This document shows positions 11,400 to 23,422 of a stretch of 64,000 bases of DNA, one piece after another. The stretch comes from Gnetum montanum. Lineage: Eukaryota; Streptophyta; Gnetopsida; Gnetales; Gnetaceae. How positions within the stretch are numbered: position 1 is the first letter of the stretch; every line of letters begins with the position of its first letter. The notes under the pieces are model-generated. The model was not told where the DNA came from, did no database searches, and saw nothing but the letters and a program-made list of their open reading frames with translations. Made by a program: the position numbers and the translations under genes. The stretch is from NCBI GenBank assembly GCA_015680685.1, contig MNCI01027123.1, positions 433,737 to 497,736 on the forward strand, written 5' to 3'.

Positions 11400-12420
11400 C
11401 ATTGTGCATTCATGGATGTTTTCCCACAAGTGAAAGTTGGCAAATGCTTTCAAGACACATAAATCGAGTGAGTTTAGGCACTTTGCACAAAAACTGTGAG
11501 CAATTCACTCAAGCCAAATCTCCCAAATGACCTCTACCCATAATGAAATCTTATGCAAGTGGCTTTGAATGATAGGTCCTTTTGTAATCATTGCCCAACA
11601 CTGATCCCAGGATCCCAGTTCACATGCGCACAAATCAAGCTACAACATTTGTAAAAAACATTCCTTGAAAAGTTATGTTGCATTTTTAACCTCCTTATAG
11701 CAAAGGATACACCAAGAGGCCATAGCAAAACCCTATCACTAGAGTTTTTTCTAAGTAAGTATTGCATGATGAGACAACAACTAAGCAAAAAACCTCACCT
11801 TTGGTCAATAATGCAACCTCCAAATAAGATTCCATCCCCTTAGTTTGGCAAAGGATTACCTATAAAGACATGAGATCCACTATCTATCATTTGTCAAAGT
11901 AAACTATAAGGTATCTTCATGAGTTGAAGTAGAGGGGCTATGTCTTTTAAAGATGTCAAGAACTTTGATGAATTGGTCATATCTATTATCATTATAAAAG
12001 ACTGATGGAATTCTTCACTACAGCCTATTGAACCAATCCTTTACATGTGTCCTTGGACTACAATATAATAGGATGACTACTTCAGAAAAAACTTCCCATA
12101 TCATTTTGTGAGGAGCTTTTCCTATCAAAAGACCTTCCACCAGAATGTTTGGTTTTCCAAATTCCGAATGCCTTAGTGACTGAAGGAAAGTCCATTCTTT
12201 ATTAATGGTTTTCCATATCTTCGAGGCTTTAGCTAGGCAAGTCCACAAATTAGGGTAGCACATCCAAAGATAATTGATCCCACGCTTGTCTACATAGGAC
12301 CAAACCTCCTAAGTTAGCTTAGCAAATAGAATGCAAGCTTACCTCTTGAAATCCCAAAGCCCACAACCACTTGCATGAATTAGGATAGCCATCTTATCCT
12401 AAGTAATCAAAGGAAATTGA
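11400..12420 (-). pseudogene. L1-type LINE relic, 3' end of ORF2 (zinc-binding region after reverse transcriptase)
   Basis: Minus-strand translation with many stops gives the C-terminal part of a plant L1 ORF2. A stretch with KIWKTINKEWTFLQ and FGKPNILVEG (about 12100-12220) matches the region after RT, where a KFWxDxW block is usual. Then come a W-L-H-Y-x-PKVRFFA-x-L segment and CILCYKEVKNAT-LFKEC, the C-x2-C...C zinc-binding motif seen at the end of many plant LINEs (11650-11860). No RT catalytic motif remains upstream and no poly(A) tail or target duplication is visible. It is an old truncated copy. Confidence 0.65.
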
Positions 12421-15000
12421 CAACACTCCTCTCCACCAAAACAAAGGAAATTCCTCACAACCTAATTGACTTTAACATAAATTGGAATGGGGGATTGAAA
12501 ACTAGTGCACTATAAATGAGAATGCTTATGTACATTAATATTCTTGAATTTTATGAAAAAGTCAATTTGCATAAACATACACCTACCTTTTCTTACAAAA
12601 ATGGAAAGAAATCAAGATTAACCTAATATCTTGCCAAAATAAGTGGCTATTTAAAAAATCTAAAGGTTCAAAAGCCTAAGTTTATATTTTCTAATTAAAA
12701 ATTCAAGATGAGCATGGTAAAGAATTTTGCATTATTTAAAACATATTGCTATTTAATTTTATTAGTAATAAATAGGTAGCCAAACCAATGCAAATTTGGT
12801 GTTTTCTTTTAAAACATTTCTTTAGTTAATTATTTAACTCCATAGCATAATCATATTTCATAATATGAAATACCCATGACTATGTAATACTTAGCATAGA
12901 TATTGAATCTATAAACAATTTAGAAGTTTTTACAGCAATACCATTTTAAAGAAGTTTATTTATATAGTTCAATTAAAAGCTTTAATAGTGTATTAGAGGA
13001 TCATAATTTAGCTAGAGCTTTACCAAGGTTTTACAAGATTGATGATCAATCATGTTCTTCCTTTTAACACTAGTCTAAATTCTTTTGAAATCATCTATAT
13101 TTCAAAAAGTTAAGCATTTTCTTTAATGCTTAATTCACCCAGGTCTACTAAGTATTGATGAACTTAGATATCATTTGTCCTACATATAATATTTTTTATT
13201 TATTATTTCTACAAATGTTCTTTTGGTAAATATTCTAAGATGTATAGTAATAGGTTGCATGATTTTCAACTATTATTTTCAAGAGTTTTGTTTGTTGATA
13301 CTTTCAACTTTAGCAAGTTTCAAAACCTAATTTTTGTTGTCTTTATTCCCTTATACTATATATAATTTAAAAATTTTATTGTAATGTATATTTTCATCAA
13401 TTTGAAAAATGATGTTAATAATAAGAAAAATTTATAGTACATCACATGTTGAGCACTAAATAGGGGTTAAACTCTAAAACAACATGAAAAGAAAACAAAT
13501 TTTAATTTTAAAGATGTCTATTCAAGTATATATCTTTACAGCCAATCTTGAAAAATTAGGTGAAGAAAATCAATTATTAGTTAGAATGATTCTTGCCCTA
13601 AAAAATTTTACATCACTTTAAATCATTCATGCTTGAATTTAAAATAGCAAGTAGACTTAAGGTAAAAATATAAAGTTATGATAAAGTAGAATATTCCTAG
13701 AAAGCAAGATTCACTAGAAAATGGTGGTACATATATTGGTTCACTATTACTTTAGTGCTTAGTGGAAACATTACATTAAGAATCTTTATTGATAGTTACA
13801 TATTGTTTATCAATATTATTTTCTATTTTCATTTAATATTATTTTTATAGGATTAGTTGACTCCATTCAATGTATCTAAGAGGGTCTTTGAGGGTTTTGC
13901 ATTAATTCTATTTCTTATGCACATTTGGATAATGTCAATTTATGAAACTAGGGTTATCAAGAGGTAAATTTGTCATTCTTAGTTTACCTTAGGGTTTGAT
14001 TTGAGGATATTTATGTTTTTCATATTTTTATATTTATTTTTCCAAGCCCATTCAAGTGTTTTCAAGGGTTTGCATCCTTCTTCAAATTCATTATAATTTG
14101 ATAGTAGAATTAACTCTAAGCTTACTACCAACTCACGCTAAAGTCATGATTAGGTTATATTGAAAGATGTTAATTTCCATTAAATTGAACACCCTAGTGG
14201 TTAACTCACAATCCTATCATGCCAATAGTCCAAAAAGGACATAATACATGGTCACTTCATAATGCACATGTTGTTATCAAACTAAAGAATCAAGCTTATG
14301 GTAGATCCATAATTAGATCACTATGCAAAGATTTTGGCCAATGCAATAGATCATATGGTACTTGCTATAGGATTATGCCCTAAGAGCACTAGGATTACAA
14401 TAGAAAAAATAGTACTACACAAAGCTTATAGTTAGGACACGACTAGTTAGCAAACTGGTAACAATAAGTGGCATAAATAGTGGTAGAGTAGTAGTAAGGT
14501 CATGATCGTAAGTTTTAGGCATGATGACGAGAGTCAAAAATTGAGAGAGGTATTATTTAGAATGTCTTTTTTGATCTACATCCTTGTTGAATTTTATAAA
14601 TATCCATCATCTAATAACCTAGATTTGTTGACTAACAGTGTTAGTACTTCATGTAGATGTTTTAATCATTATAATATCTTAAATTCTAATAACTAACAAA
14701 TAATTTAATATGAATAATATTAAGAAGCTAGCATCAAAGGATGTGGGAATCAATAGGTTGTTAAAAATCCTAAAGATGGATTAAAATTCCCTTCTATTAA
14801 TTATAGCAATGAACTCTATATTTGATGAATCCCAACTTGGATTATAGAGAGAGATTAGGATTTGCTCCCTTATCCCTTAGGAAGGTTGGACTTCTTTAAA
14901 ATAATCATAGTTTTAGGATAATTTCACACAAATAAACTATAATCATTGGTTGAAAGATAATTAAAATCTAAAATGTAGTAGGCCTACAAATTGTGGAATG
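12421..15000. other. AT-rich intergenic DNA, no gene recognised
   Basis: Stops are dense in all six frames, and I saw no LTR end, primer site, coding motif or strong repeat. Confidence 0.5.
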
Positions 15001-15017
15001 TTAATTAGTGAAAAGTG

Positions 15018-15181
15018 CACATGACAATTAGATCACATGATTCATAGAGTGTGGTAGCATCCTTGTCGATGCATCTTAGTTCACCACCACACTCTAGAGT
15101 GTGATCACATGAAAAGTAGCATCCTTGACAATTAGATCACATGATTCATAGAGTGTAGATTAATAGAGTGTGGATAATAAT
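15018..15181. repeat. Local duplications and a palindrome flanking element A
   Basis: A ~30-bp unit (GACAATTAGATCACATGATT and on) occurs at about 15023-15052 and 15126-15155. A ~29-bp unit with CATCCTTGTCGATGCATCTT occurs at about 15054-15083 and again inside the LTR at about 15237-15263. CACACTCTAGAGTGTG (15088-15103) is a perfect 16-bp palindrome. AGAGTGTGGT and ACCACACTCT form a hairpin around the LTR-derived piece. Confidence 0.65.
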
Positions 15182-16163
15182 TGATGAATCATTAGTTGGC
15201 TGAGATATCGTAGATGCTACATCACATCTGTGTTGTAGCATCCTTGTCGATGCATCTTAGTTCGTTGTTATGTCGTGGATGTGATGTTGCAACTATTTGA
15301 AAAAAAGTCAATTTTTTTCACCTATGATATCATGACTATGATATCGTATCTACGGTGTCATATCTATGATGTCATATATCCAATATCATAGCACATGCTA
15401 CAACATCATAGATATAATATTGTGGGATGTGTGCAACCTATAAATGCAATACTTGGATGCATGGATCCTTCATTTCATAGTTTTAGCAATACAACGAATG
15501 GCCACAGTGTGGTGTTGAGTAATTGTATGAAATCTATATTCAAGTGAAGTGTACTTTGACAAAGTTCATGTTCAAACATAAAGATCAAGATTTTTTTCAT
15601 CATTGCAGCATCCACTTAGCTTTACTATTTTACTTAGCATAGTTTTTACTATTTTCATAGTTTAATCAATTACATTTCCAAGTACTTTACTTGTTCATTA
15701 GTAAAGCGGAATGTGTACAACTAGTTTTGAGCATTTAAGTATAATCATTTGGTAATCCCAGTAGTGTTACTGCTTGGTTTTCCTAGTAGTATAATGCTTG
15801 GTAATTTAGTAATGGTTACATGATCCTAAGATGTGTATGGTAAGCTAGGACCGAATGCTCATCACTCTAGGCTAGAGTAGATTTACATTACCATCATTAC
15901 TTAGACTTAGAATTAAATTTCATTCTTACTTATGTTTATCACTAGGAGTAATCAGGCCCTAACAACATTAATTATCATATGCCTCACTTTGGACTAAACC
16001 ATACCTAACAAAGCTACCACTAGTCCCAGTGGGAAGTAGCATCTTATGATCAATGCTTAATAATCTAGATGCCACCACTAGTCCCATCCATGGAATTTAA
16101 CTAGATCATGCATGAATGCTTGTGATTCGTATGGTTGGACATTGGGGTACCCACTACTCATCA
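15182..16163 (+). repeat. 5' LTR of element A
   Basis: It opens TGATGAATC and closes ACTCATCA, and a primer site follows immediately. The TATA box is at 15439-15445 (TATAAAT), followed by the family-wide ACTTGGATGCATGG. The U3 part carries several GATATC-type palindromes (15208, 15328-15345). It is closely similar to 22380-23422 by eye, apart from a ~40-bp insertion in the latter. Confidence 0.85.
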
Positions 16164-16164
16164 T

Positions 16165-16183
16165 TGGCATCATTGTCAAGGAT
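16165..16183 (+). other. Primer binding site of element A, tRNA-Asp type, mutated
   Basis: TTGGCATCATTGTCAAGGA lies one base after the LTR end. It matches the canonical TTGGCGCCGTTGCCGGGGA of Athila-type elements, complementary to the 3' end of tRNA-Asp. Every difference is a C-to-T or G-to-A change. Confidence 0.8.
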
Positions 16184-16296
16184 GGTGCTAGTTATCTAGA
16201 TTAATTATATTATACACAATTGCTATAAATGTATTAATGATCTATCTTTTAGAAAACATCAATATTTTAAGTCACACACATTATCAAAAAAAAACC

Positions 16297-18450
16297 ATAT
16301 CTTCTTCACATAAAATCCAATAATGCATCACATGATGAAAACACTAGTTGGAGAAATGATAGGATCTATACTAAGGAAAAGTGGAGTAAAGAACCACAAG
16401 TAGGGATTTCCTATGCTCATTTAGACCCTTACTACACTCAAAGACTATGTTCAACTAATGCAAATAATTCTAGAGGAGATGAATTAACTCCTAGAACAAG
16501 GAGGACCTCAAGGCCTAGGGCCTCCTCCAAACCTAAAAGAGATACTTCAAGGGACTAAAGGGAAAAATATGAGAGACATGGTGATTCTCCCAATTCACCA
16601 TCTTCCTCTTCCTCTTCCACATATAGTTTTGATGAAGATGAACGTAGGTATAGAGATAGAGATACAATAAGGGGTCAAGATGAAGATAGGAATAGAAATA
16701 GACAAGATCATCAAATTGAGCATAGACAAGATCATCATAATCAAACAAATAGAAATAGAAATAAAAATTGTCACCACAACATGTCTGACAATGATGAACC
16801 TTTATTGGCTACTAGAAGCATGACATAGATAACAGAGGTAGTTAGCATACCCCACAGGCATCAAAGGGAAAGTCGCATCAAAAGGCTTGATATGAATAAC
16901 ATCCCTAAATTTAAGGGAGGCTATAACTCTAATCCACAACATCACTTACATGCTTTTCATGATGTTTGCACCTTGCAAAACATTGAGAGTAAGTGGCAAA
17001 ATTTTAAGCTTTTCCTAGGACACTAGTTGACAAAGCTGAAAGTTGGTATAGATCATTGAAACTAGATTCAATCCATCAATGGTCTACAATGCTGAAACTC
17101 TTCAACAAGAAATACCAAACCTATGCAAGAGTGTCCAACCTAAGAAAGAAAATCCAAGAATGGAGGCAAGAAAAACATGAATCATTGGATGTGGCCTTAA
17201 ATAGATACTATTCACTACTACATGGATGTCCATGCCATGATTTCTCTCAAAAAGAGTAACTTTTCCACATCATAGATGGGCTTCATAACCAAACAAGGGA
17301 GACCCTTGGGATTTATGCCCAAGGTTTGTTATTTGAATTAAAAGCCCATCAGATACAAAGGCTAGTTGAGTAGGTGGCAAAAGAAGAAGGAGAGCTATGT
17401 CAACGAGAGAATGTAGAGGAATATAATAGGGACCTAACTCTTCAAAAGAAGAGTTTCCATATCTATGATGAGGGAAAAGGGGTAGATCTTGATGAGATGA
17501 TTTCACAACAAACCTTGCCAATACACAAGTCTATTGTTGAGCTTGAAGCAAGGATATATGAGGTGTGGTAGTTGATAAATGAAAAAGTTACAACTTACAT
17601 GAAAACCTTAGAGGAGAGGGCAATACAAAAAGGATCAAGTGAGAAAAAGAAGAAGAGGAAAAAGACCAAAGAAATAGGTAGGAACATGTATTGGAAAAAA
17701 GGGAAAATAGCTGTAGAAGGAGAGGCTATAGACTCAACCACAAAAGAGGATGATGAATGAGAAATCTACCAATATGACCATCCAAAGGGCTATTGCCCAA
17801 TCATGTTACATCTACAAGAGTTTGGGGATTTTTCTTTGAATCCCAAGTTCATACAAAAGAAAATGCCTAGGAAATTACCTTACTCACAAGGTAATTATGG
17901 ATAGTCCTACAATCAACCATACTATACTTATGGGACTTCTTATCAACATAAAAACTACTATCACTCACAGTGGTAAAACCCATGGCCATGTGGGATGCAA
18001 TTAAAAAATCAACAGTACTCTTATTACCAGCCGAAGCCATATGAATATTATGTTCAACAACCTATTTCTTCATATGGTTCTACTTCTTCTAACTAAAACC
18101 ACTACTACCACTCTTTCGAATGTCATCAACCCACAACATCTCCTGTGGGATCACCATCTCAAACCCCTTATCCTTCATTACATTCTCAATATTATCATAC
18201 TTTTCTCCACCGTATGTCACCACCAATAACACAAGAAGGATTAGCACCACAACATCAACAACAGAATGCCACTTATGCTATGAACATACACATAAATGAT
18301 AATGCTAGTAGACCTCAAACACCATCTCGAAAATGTTCTTTATTTAGGACAATTTCCACACATGAGCACAAAACTTGTAGACCTACTAGCTCATTAAAAC
18401 TAGCACAAGGCCAACCTAGTGCAACACCTTTTTCACCAAAATAATATCTC
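16297..18450 (+). pseudogene. Decayed gag of element A
   Basis: The start aligns with the gag start of element C (MSSSH...), but the codon at 16297-16299 is ATA instead of ATG. An Arg/Asp/Ser-rich N-terminal part follows (16500-16780). The capsid-like domain begins NNIPKFKGGYNSNPQHHLH (about 16890) and runs through W-YRSL, W-x2-ML-LFNKKYQTY, RYYSLLHGCPCHDF and HIIDGL (to ~17290). A lysine-rich linker follows. YQYDHPKGYCP (about 17770), a C/H cluster with the first Cys of the family motif lost, is followed by a Tyr/Pro/Gln-rich tail. Frameshifts and stops (for example 17257, 17569, 17758) break it. Gag proteins build the particle in which reverse transcription happens. Confidence 0.85.
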
Positions 18451-19623
18451 CCAATTCTACACAAGGGCCAACACCCATTACCATTTCAATGCAAAACATA
18501 ATAGATGAACCTATCACTATGGAGATACAGGTAATTCCATGCATCACTAATAATGATAAAGGGTGCAATTAAGGGTTGAAAGTTTAAAATATTAACATGA
18601 TCCCTATACCAACTCACAATAGATGTGAAAATAAGTAAGTGGACAAATCGAAGCATGGGCCACTAAACCAAAAGATACCCAATGGCTATAAATTAAGAAC
18701 CTAAACATGTCTAAAACATGCATGGAAACATCTAAACCACTTATTAATTCCCATTCTAAGAAAATGACCCCAACTAAGAACTTACAAATGGAAATACTAA
18801 ACCAAAATCATACACCATTAGAAAGAGGTTCTAAATACTTAGATGATAAAAATTCAATTACAAACATGATTACATGGGATGATAATAGAAAAACTAAATC
18901 ATTCAAGATGATAAGTAAGAAACCTCTAGTGTATGATCTAGGGGAACTAGGATGCATTTTCCGAACACTTGCCCATGAGTTCAGTTGTGGGGGAGATATC
19001 TCATCCTAATTCAGGAATTAATAAATGCTTTCTAATTTTTTGTGTTACAATTATTTTTGTATTTCTAATTTCTTGTTATAATTTTTCACATTTTTTTATA
19101 CTTTTCAATTTCTTAACAATTTCTTAATTCTTTCACATTTTTCAATTCTTTAATGATTTTTTATTCTTTTACATTTTTCATTCTTTTCATCTTTTTCTTA
19201 CTTTTTTTCATTTTCTTTGTAAATATTTTTAATTGCTAATAAAACACACCAAGAATAAGGCAAGATGTAGTCCAATAAGATGAATATTTCTCTATGTTAT
19301 CAAGTTATAAGGGACTAATTATTTGTACAGTGAGACCACAACATTCATCCATCCATTCCATTAATAAGAGGTTCTTACCATGGCCACAATGATATTCTTT
19401 CAATCACAAAACTAAGAATAAACTTATGATCATTATGCCTAGACTGAAAAGTGATGAACCACGTGGGAATGTCAAGGGTGTGACATCAAGGGGATTTGTG
19501 GATTCTCTTGGATCACTTCTATTAGTCCTATCCTATTGCTTATATTGTCTTATATCCCTATAGATCTAACAAAAAATGAGAGTAAGAGTAAAATAAGTGC
19601 TACATTACCATGTCACTAGAAAG
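18451..19623 (+). other. Non-coding middle of element A
   Basis: This stretch matches element B around 37400-38500 by eye, including a T-rich block with TTTCACATTTTTCA-like repeats (19020-19220). The protease that precedes this block in B is absent here. One 100-aa frame (18707-19009) is the translated remnant of the same region in B, not a recognised domain. Confidence 0.55.
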
Positions 19624-19628
19624 ACATG

Positions 19629-20486
19629 TGATGAGTTATGAATTGGTTGGCCCCAATATTAGATATGTGATATTAGGTCCCAAGAAATGATGTCATATAT
19701 CAAATATCATCTCTTTCATGCTAGCCTATAAATACAGCACTTAGGTGCATGGTTGAGAGATAGAAAGGATAGTGTTTAGTTCTTAGTTTTTGATAGTCTT
19801 TCTTAGATTTCTGCATTTCCCATGGCATGCCTGCAATGTGATGTTTGTAATCATATGGCACCTTTGCTCGAGTGTGATGTACTTGAACACATTACATGAC
19901 TGGAAATAAAGATTGAGATTACTCCCATCATTGCCACATTCACTTAGATTTATTATTACTTTAATTATTTAATTCTTTAATTAATTACTATTTTCTTTAG
20001 TTAATGTTTCCATTTATTGCTATTTACTATTCCTATCATTAAGTGGAATGAGTACAACTTAATCACGAGCACTTAAGTGTAAGTACTCGGTAATCCAACA
20101 ATGTATTATTTGGCACACCCAATGATGTATGCTTGGCAATTCTAGCAGTAGTTACATGAAGTCCAAGGCATGTACGGACAATTAGAAATGAATACTCATC
20201 ACATGTAGGCTAGTTTAGATTTTACTTTTCATTGTTCATTAACTTAATTAATTTATCTCTTTATTGTCATTAGGATTAGCATAGGATTAGACAACATCAT
20301 ATACCTCACTTTGGACTAAACCATACATGACAAAGCTACCACTAGTCCAAGTGGAAGATAATGAATTGTGATTAAAGCATAACGATCTAGATTCCACAAC
20401 TAGTTTCATCCATGAAATTCGACTGGACCATGTGTGAACGTTTGTGATTTGTATGGTTGGGTGTAGGGGTATCTTGCTACTCATCA
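19629..20486 (+). repeat. Solo LTR inserted in element A, with 5-bp target duplication
   Basis: It opens TGATGAGTT and closes ACTCATCA, 858 bp. It is flanked on both sides by ACATG (19624-19628 and 20487-20491). TATAAAT is at 19727-19733 with the family downstream block ACTTAGGTGCATGG. The sequence outside (…GAAAGACATG / ACATGTTACCCATGC…) is continuous in element B near 38510-38535, which shows the unoccupied site. The LTR is closest to the B type. A solo LTR is the usual product of recombination between the two LTRs of a full element. Confidence 0.93.
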
Positions 20487-20491
20487 ACATG

Positions 20492-22379
20492 TTACCCATG
20501 CTTGAAGGTAGTCCTTTGGTAAGGTTAACACAGTTAAAAAATAAAATAAATGCACCAAAATAAATTTTTGGGTATTCTACTAGAAAGACATGTTACCCAT
20601 GCCTGAAGGTAGGTGGCTTCTAAGGAATCTAAAAATAAATAAAAAGTGAAATTAATAAACTCCTCCATTTCCCAATGGTAATACTCCTTGAAATAGTGGT
20701 AGTCTTATGGTTGTAACTCTTAGAGATGAAATAATGTGATGTCACTGGAAAGTGGTTTGAACTTGGTTTGAATCTTGAAAAGAAGGGCTAATGATTACTT
20801 TAACCATTAATAACACACAAGAATTCATTATGCCTATGGTAAGATACCTCATGTCCCAAGTTCAACAATCCTTTCTCTGGTCCATCTCACCTCACTGTAT
20901 TATTAATCATAACTTATGGTTTTGTATAATATAAAGTTATTTTCCCAATCTTGCAATATAACATGTGTGTTTTGCTAGACAGGTATGTCTTACATTCAAC
21001 TCCTGGAGTGCCTAAGAACACTTGAGGTGTGGTTATACAAGGGCACTAAGGGCTGGAGCCTGATTTAAGGAGGATCCACTTGTATAAATTTTGTGTTTCA
21101 TACTTTCCAAGAAATTCCACATCATCTTGTGCCTTCCAAAACATCTATTAAACTTTCCATATCATCTAATAATTTGTCTTTACATTAGAAATTCATTATC
21201 CATTTCTTATCCATACCATAAAATTTTGTTGCTTGATATTCCTTCTTCATGAACCTTGAATGTCAAATTTTCAAAAACTATGCATCACTAATGATCATGA
21301 TCTTCTAGATAAACTTTATATCTTATACAAATTTCATCTGACTCATTTTTTCCAAGAAAAATCAATGAAAAATTTGAACTTTTTAGCAATGATGTCATAG
21401 TTAATGGATATACATGCAAGAGTTAGCGAAATTTTTCATTTCTCTCATTTGTAGCAAGAGGTTTTTTTTTTTTTTTTGTAGTTTTTCCATAGCCCTCTTG
21501 CACACTAGTTTCCAAAGTCCATAACTTCATCCTCGTAGCTCCAATTTTCAAAATTCTTAAATCCTGTTGATCCTAGAGCACTCAAATTAGTCATGGGAGG
21601 AGGGTGCTTTATGTGATATAAGCCAAAATTTGAAAATTTGAGCCAAAAATTATTAACGCTAGAAGATACTATAAAGGGTAAGTACACAGAAATAATAAGA
21701 ATCTTAATGTTAATCAATAAAAACAAGGCCAAAAAGATTTAGATCATACTCCTAATAAACTATACCAACTATTTTAGGCCATAATAAGCAAGAAAATAAT
21801 AACCGAGAGTATGAGAAGGATTATGAACAACTAAGCATCGATGAAGAAATTTTGGTAATCCTAAACTCTTGATTAACTATAGATGGTCTTGAAGAGGATA
21901 CTAGAAGGAAGGCCTTCACAACTTGGAAGCTATAAAGATGCAACTCCAAGCCTCTCCATTATGGCCCACACTAACCAACGGTGGTGAATGGAACTTTGGA
22001 GAAACATACTAATTCTGGTGAAATACAAATTCCTATGCAATAGTTAAAATCAAAGGAGTCTTTATGTCATACTTAGTAGAAAGACCATATGGAAAAAGAA
22101 GACAAGAATAGAAGAGGAAAAAATTTTCAGAAGCCTAACAACAAAGGGAAGAAGCTAATGGAAGAGCCATCAATGCCTGAAATATGAACTACATCAAGCC
22201 ACTTCAATTTTTTTTTATTTTGTCATGTAACTGTGCAATTTTTGTACACACCACTGTGACACTTAGAGTCAATTAGTAGTTAGAGTCAATCAATAATCTC
22301 ATACAATCCCAATTTTGTAAAGAAAGCTTAGTCCTATCTTGTTAACTCAAGGATGAGTTTTTAATCAGTTGTGGGTGTA
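20492..22379 (+). other. 3' half of element A interior, no intact gene
   Basis: This resembles element B 38525-39850 and then 42700-43036. The accessory ORF present in B between those segments is missing here. The final stretch (AACTCAAGGATGAGTTTTTA, then GTTGTGGGTGTA) is the polypurine-tract region shared by the family. A T17 run lies at about 21460-21478. Confidence 0.5.
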
Positions 22380-23422
22380 TGATGAATCATCAATTGGCTA
22401 AGATATCGTAGATGTTATGTCATAGATGCTACATCACATCTACATTTTAGCATCACTATTGGTGCATCTCAGTTGGTTGTTGTATCATAGATGCTACATC
22501 ACATCTACAATGTTGTAGATGTGATGTCACAATTATTTGAAAAAAAAAAGTTAATTTTCCTTCACTTATAATATCGTAACTATGATGTTGTATATTCAAT
22601 ATTGTAGCACATGCTATGACATCATAGATCTGATATCACAAGATGTGTGCAACCTATAAATACAACACTTGGATGCATAGATCCACATAATTTTCATTCC
22701 ATCCTTAGGTAGATTCTTGCAATTTTGTTTCATAGATTTAGTGATAGCGTGAATGCCTGCAGTGTGGTGTTGAGAAGTTGTATGAAATATTTATTTGTGT
22801 GAAGTGTACTTGGGCACAATTCATGTTCAAAAATAAAGATCAAGAATTTTTTCATCATTGCAACATCCACTTAGTTTTACTATTTTACTTAGCATAGTTT
22901 TTACTATTTTCTTAGTTTAATCGTTTACATTTCCAAGAACTCTAGTTTCCTTATTCATTAGTAAAGTAGAATGAGTATGACTAGTTTAGAGCATTTAAGT
23001 GTAATCATTTGGTAATCCCAGTAGTGTTATTACTTTGTTCATCCAATAGTAGAATGCTTGGTAACCCAGTAACAATTACATGAGTCCAAGACGTGTACGA
23101 TAAGCTAGGACTAGATACTCATCACTCTAGGCTAAAGTAGATTTACATTATCATTACTTATACTTTGAATTAAATTTCATTCCTAATTATGTTTATTTCT
23201 AAGAGAAATTAGGGCCTAAAGACATCAATTATCATATGCCTCACTTTAGACTAAACCGTACGTGACAAAGCTACTGCTAGTCCAAGTGGGAAGACAACAT
23301 CCTATGATCAATGCTTAACAATCTAGATGCTACAGCTAGTCCCATCCATAGAATTTGACCAAACTATGCATGAACGCTTATGATTCATATGGTTGGACAT
23401 AGGGGTACTTGCCGCTCATTCA
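22380..23422 (+). repeat. 3' LTR of element A
   Basis: It opens TGATGAATCATC and closes near GCTCATTCA, where the family TCATCA end is slightly altered. TATAAAT is at 22655-22661 followed by ACACTTGGATGCATAG. It is longer than the 5' copy mainly because of an extra piece at about 22680-22730. The polypurine-like GTGGGTGTA precedes it. Confidence 0.82.

Larger units (their letters stand above)
15182..23422 (+). mobile_element. Element A: Athila-like Ty3/gypsy element, gag-bearing and lacking RT/integrase
   Basis: Two related LTRs (15182-16163 and 22380-23422) in direct orientation bracket a 6.2-kb interior. The interior has a primer site, a decayed gag and a non-coding 3' half. ATAAT precedes the left LTR and a (C)ATAAT string follows the right one, a possible target duplication blurred by one base. 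I see no protease, RT, RNase H or integrase. The protease present at the matching place in element B is missing near 18500. The interior also carries an 858-bp solo LTR (19629-20486). A was therefore probably dependent on another element's enzymes, or was deleted after insertion. Confidence 0.8.

Noticed and set aside
16533-16777. Minus-strand frames rich in Tyr, Leu, Ile
   Set aside because: Complement of the Arg/Asp-rich gag repeat of element A; no domain.
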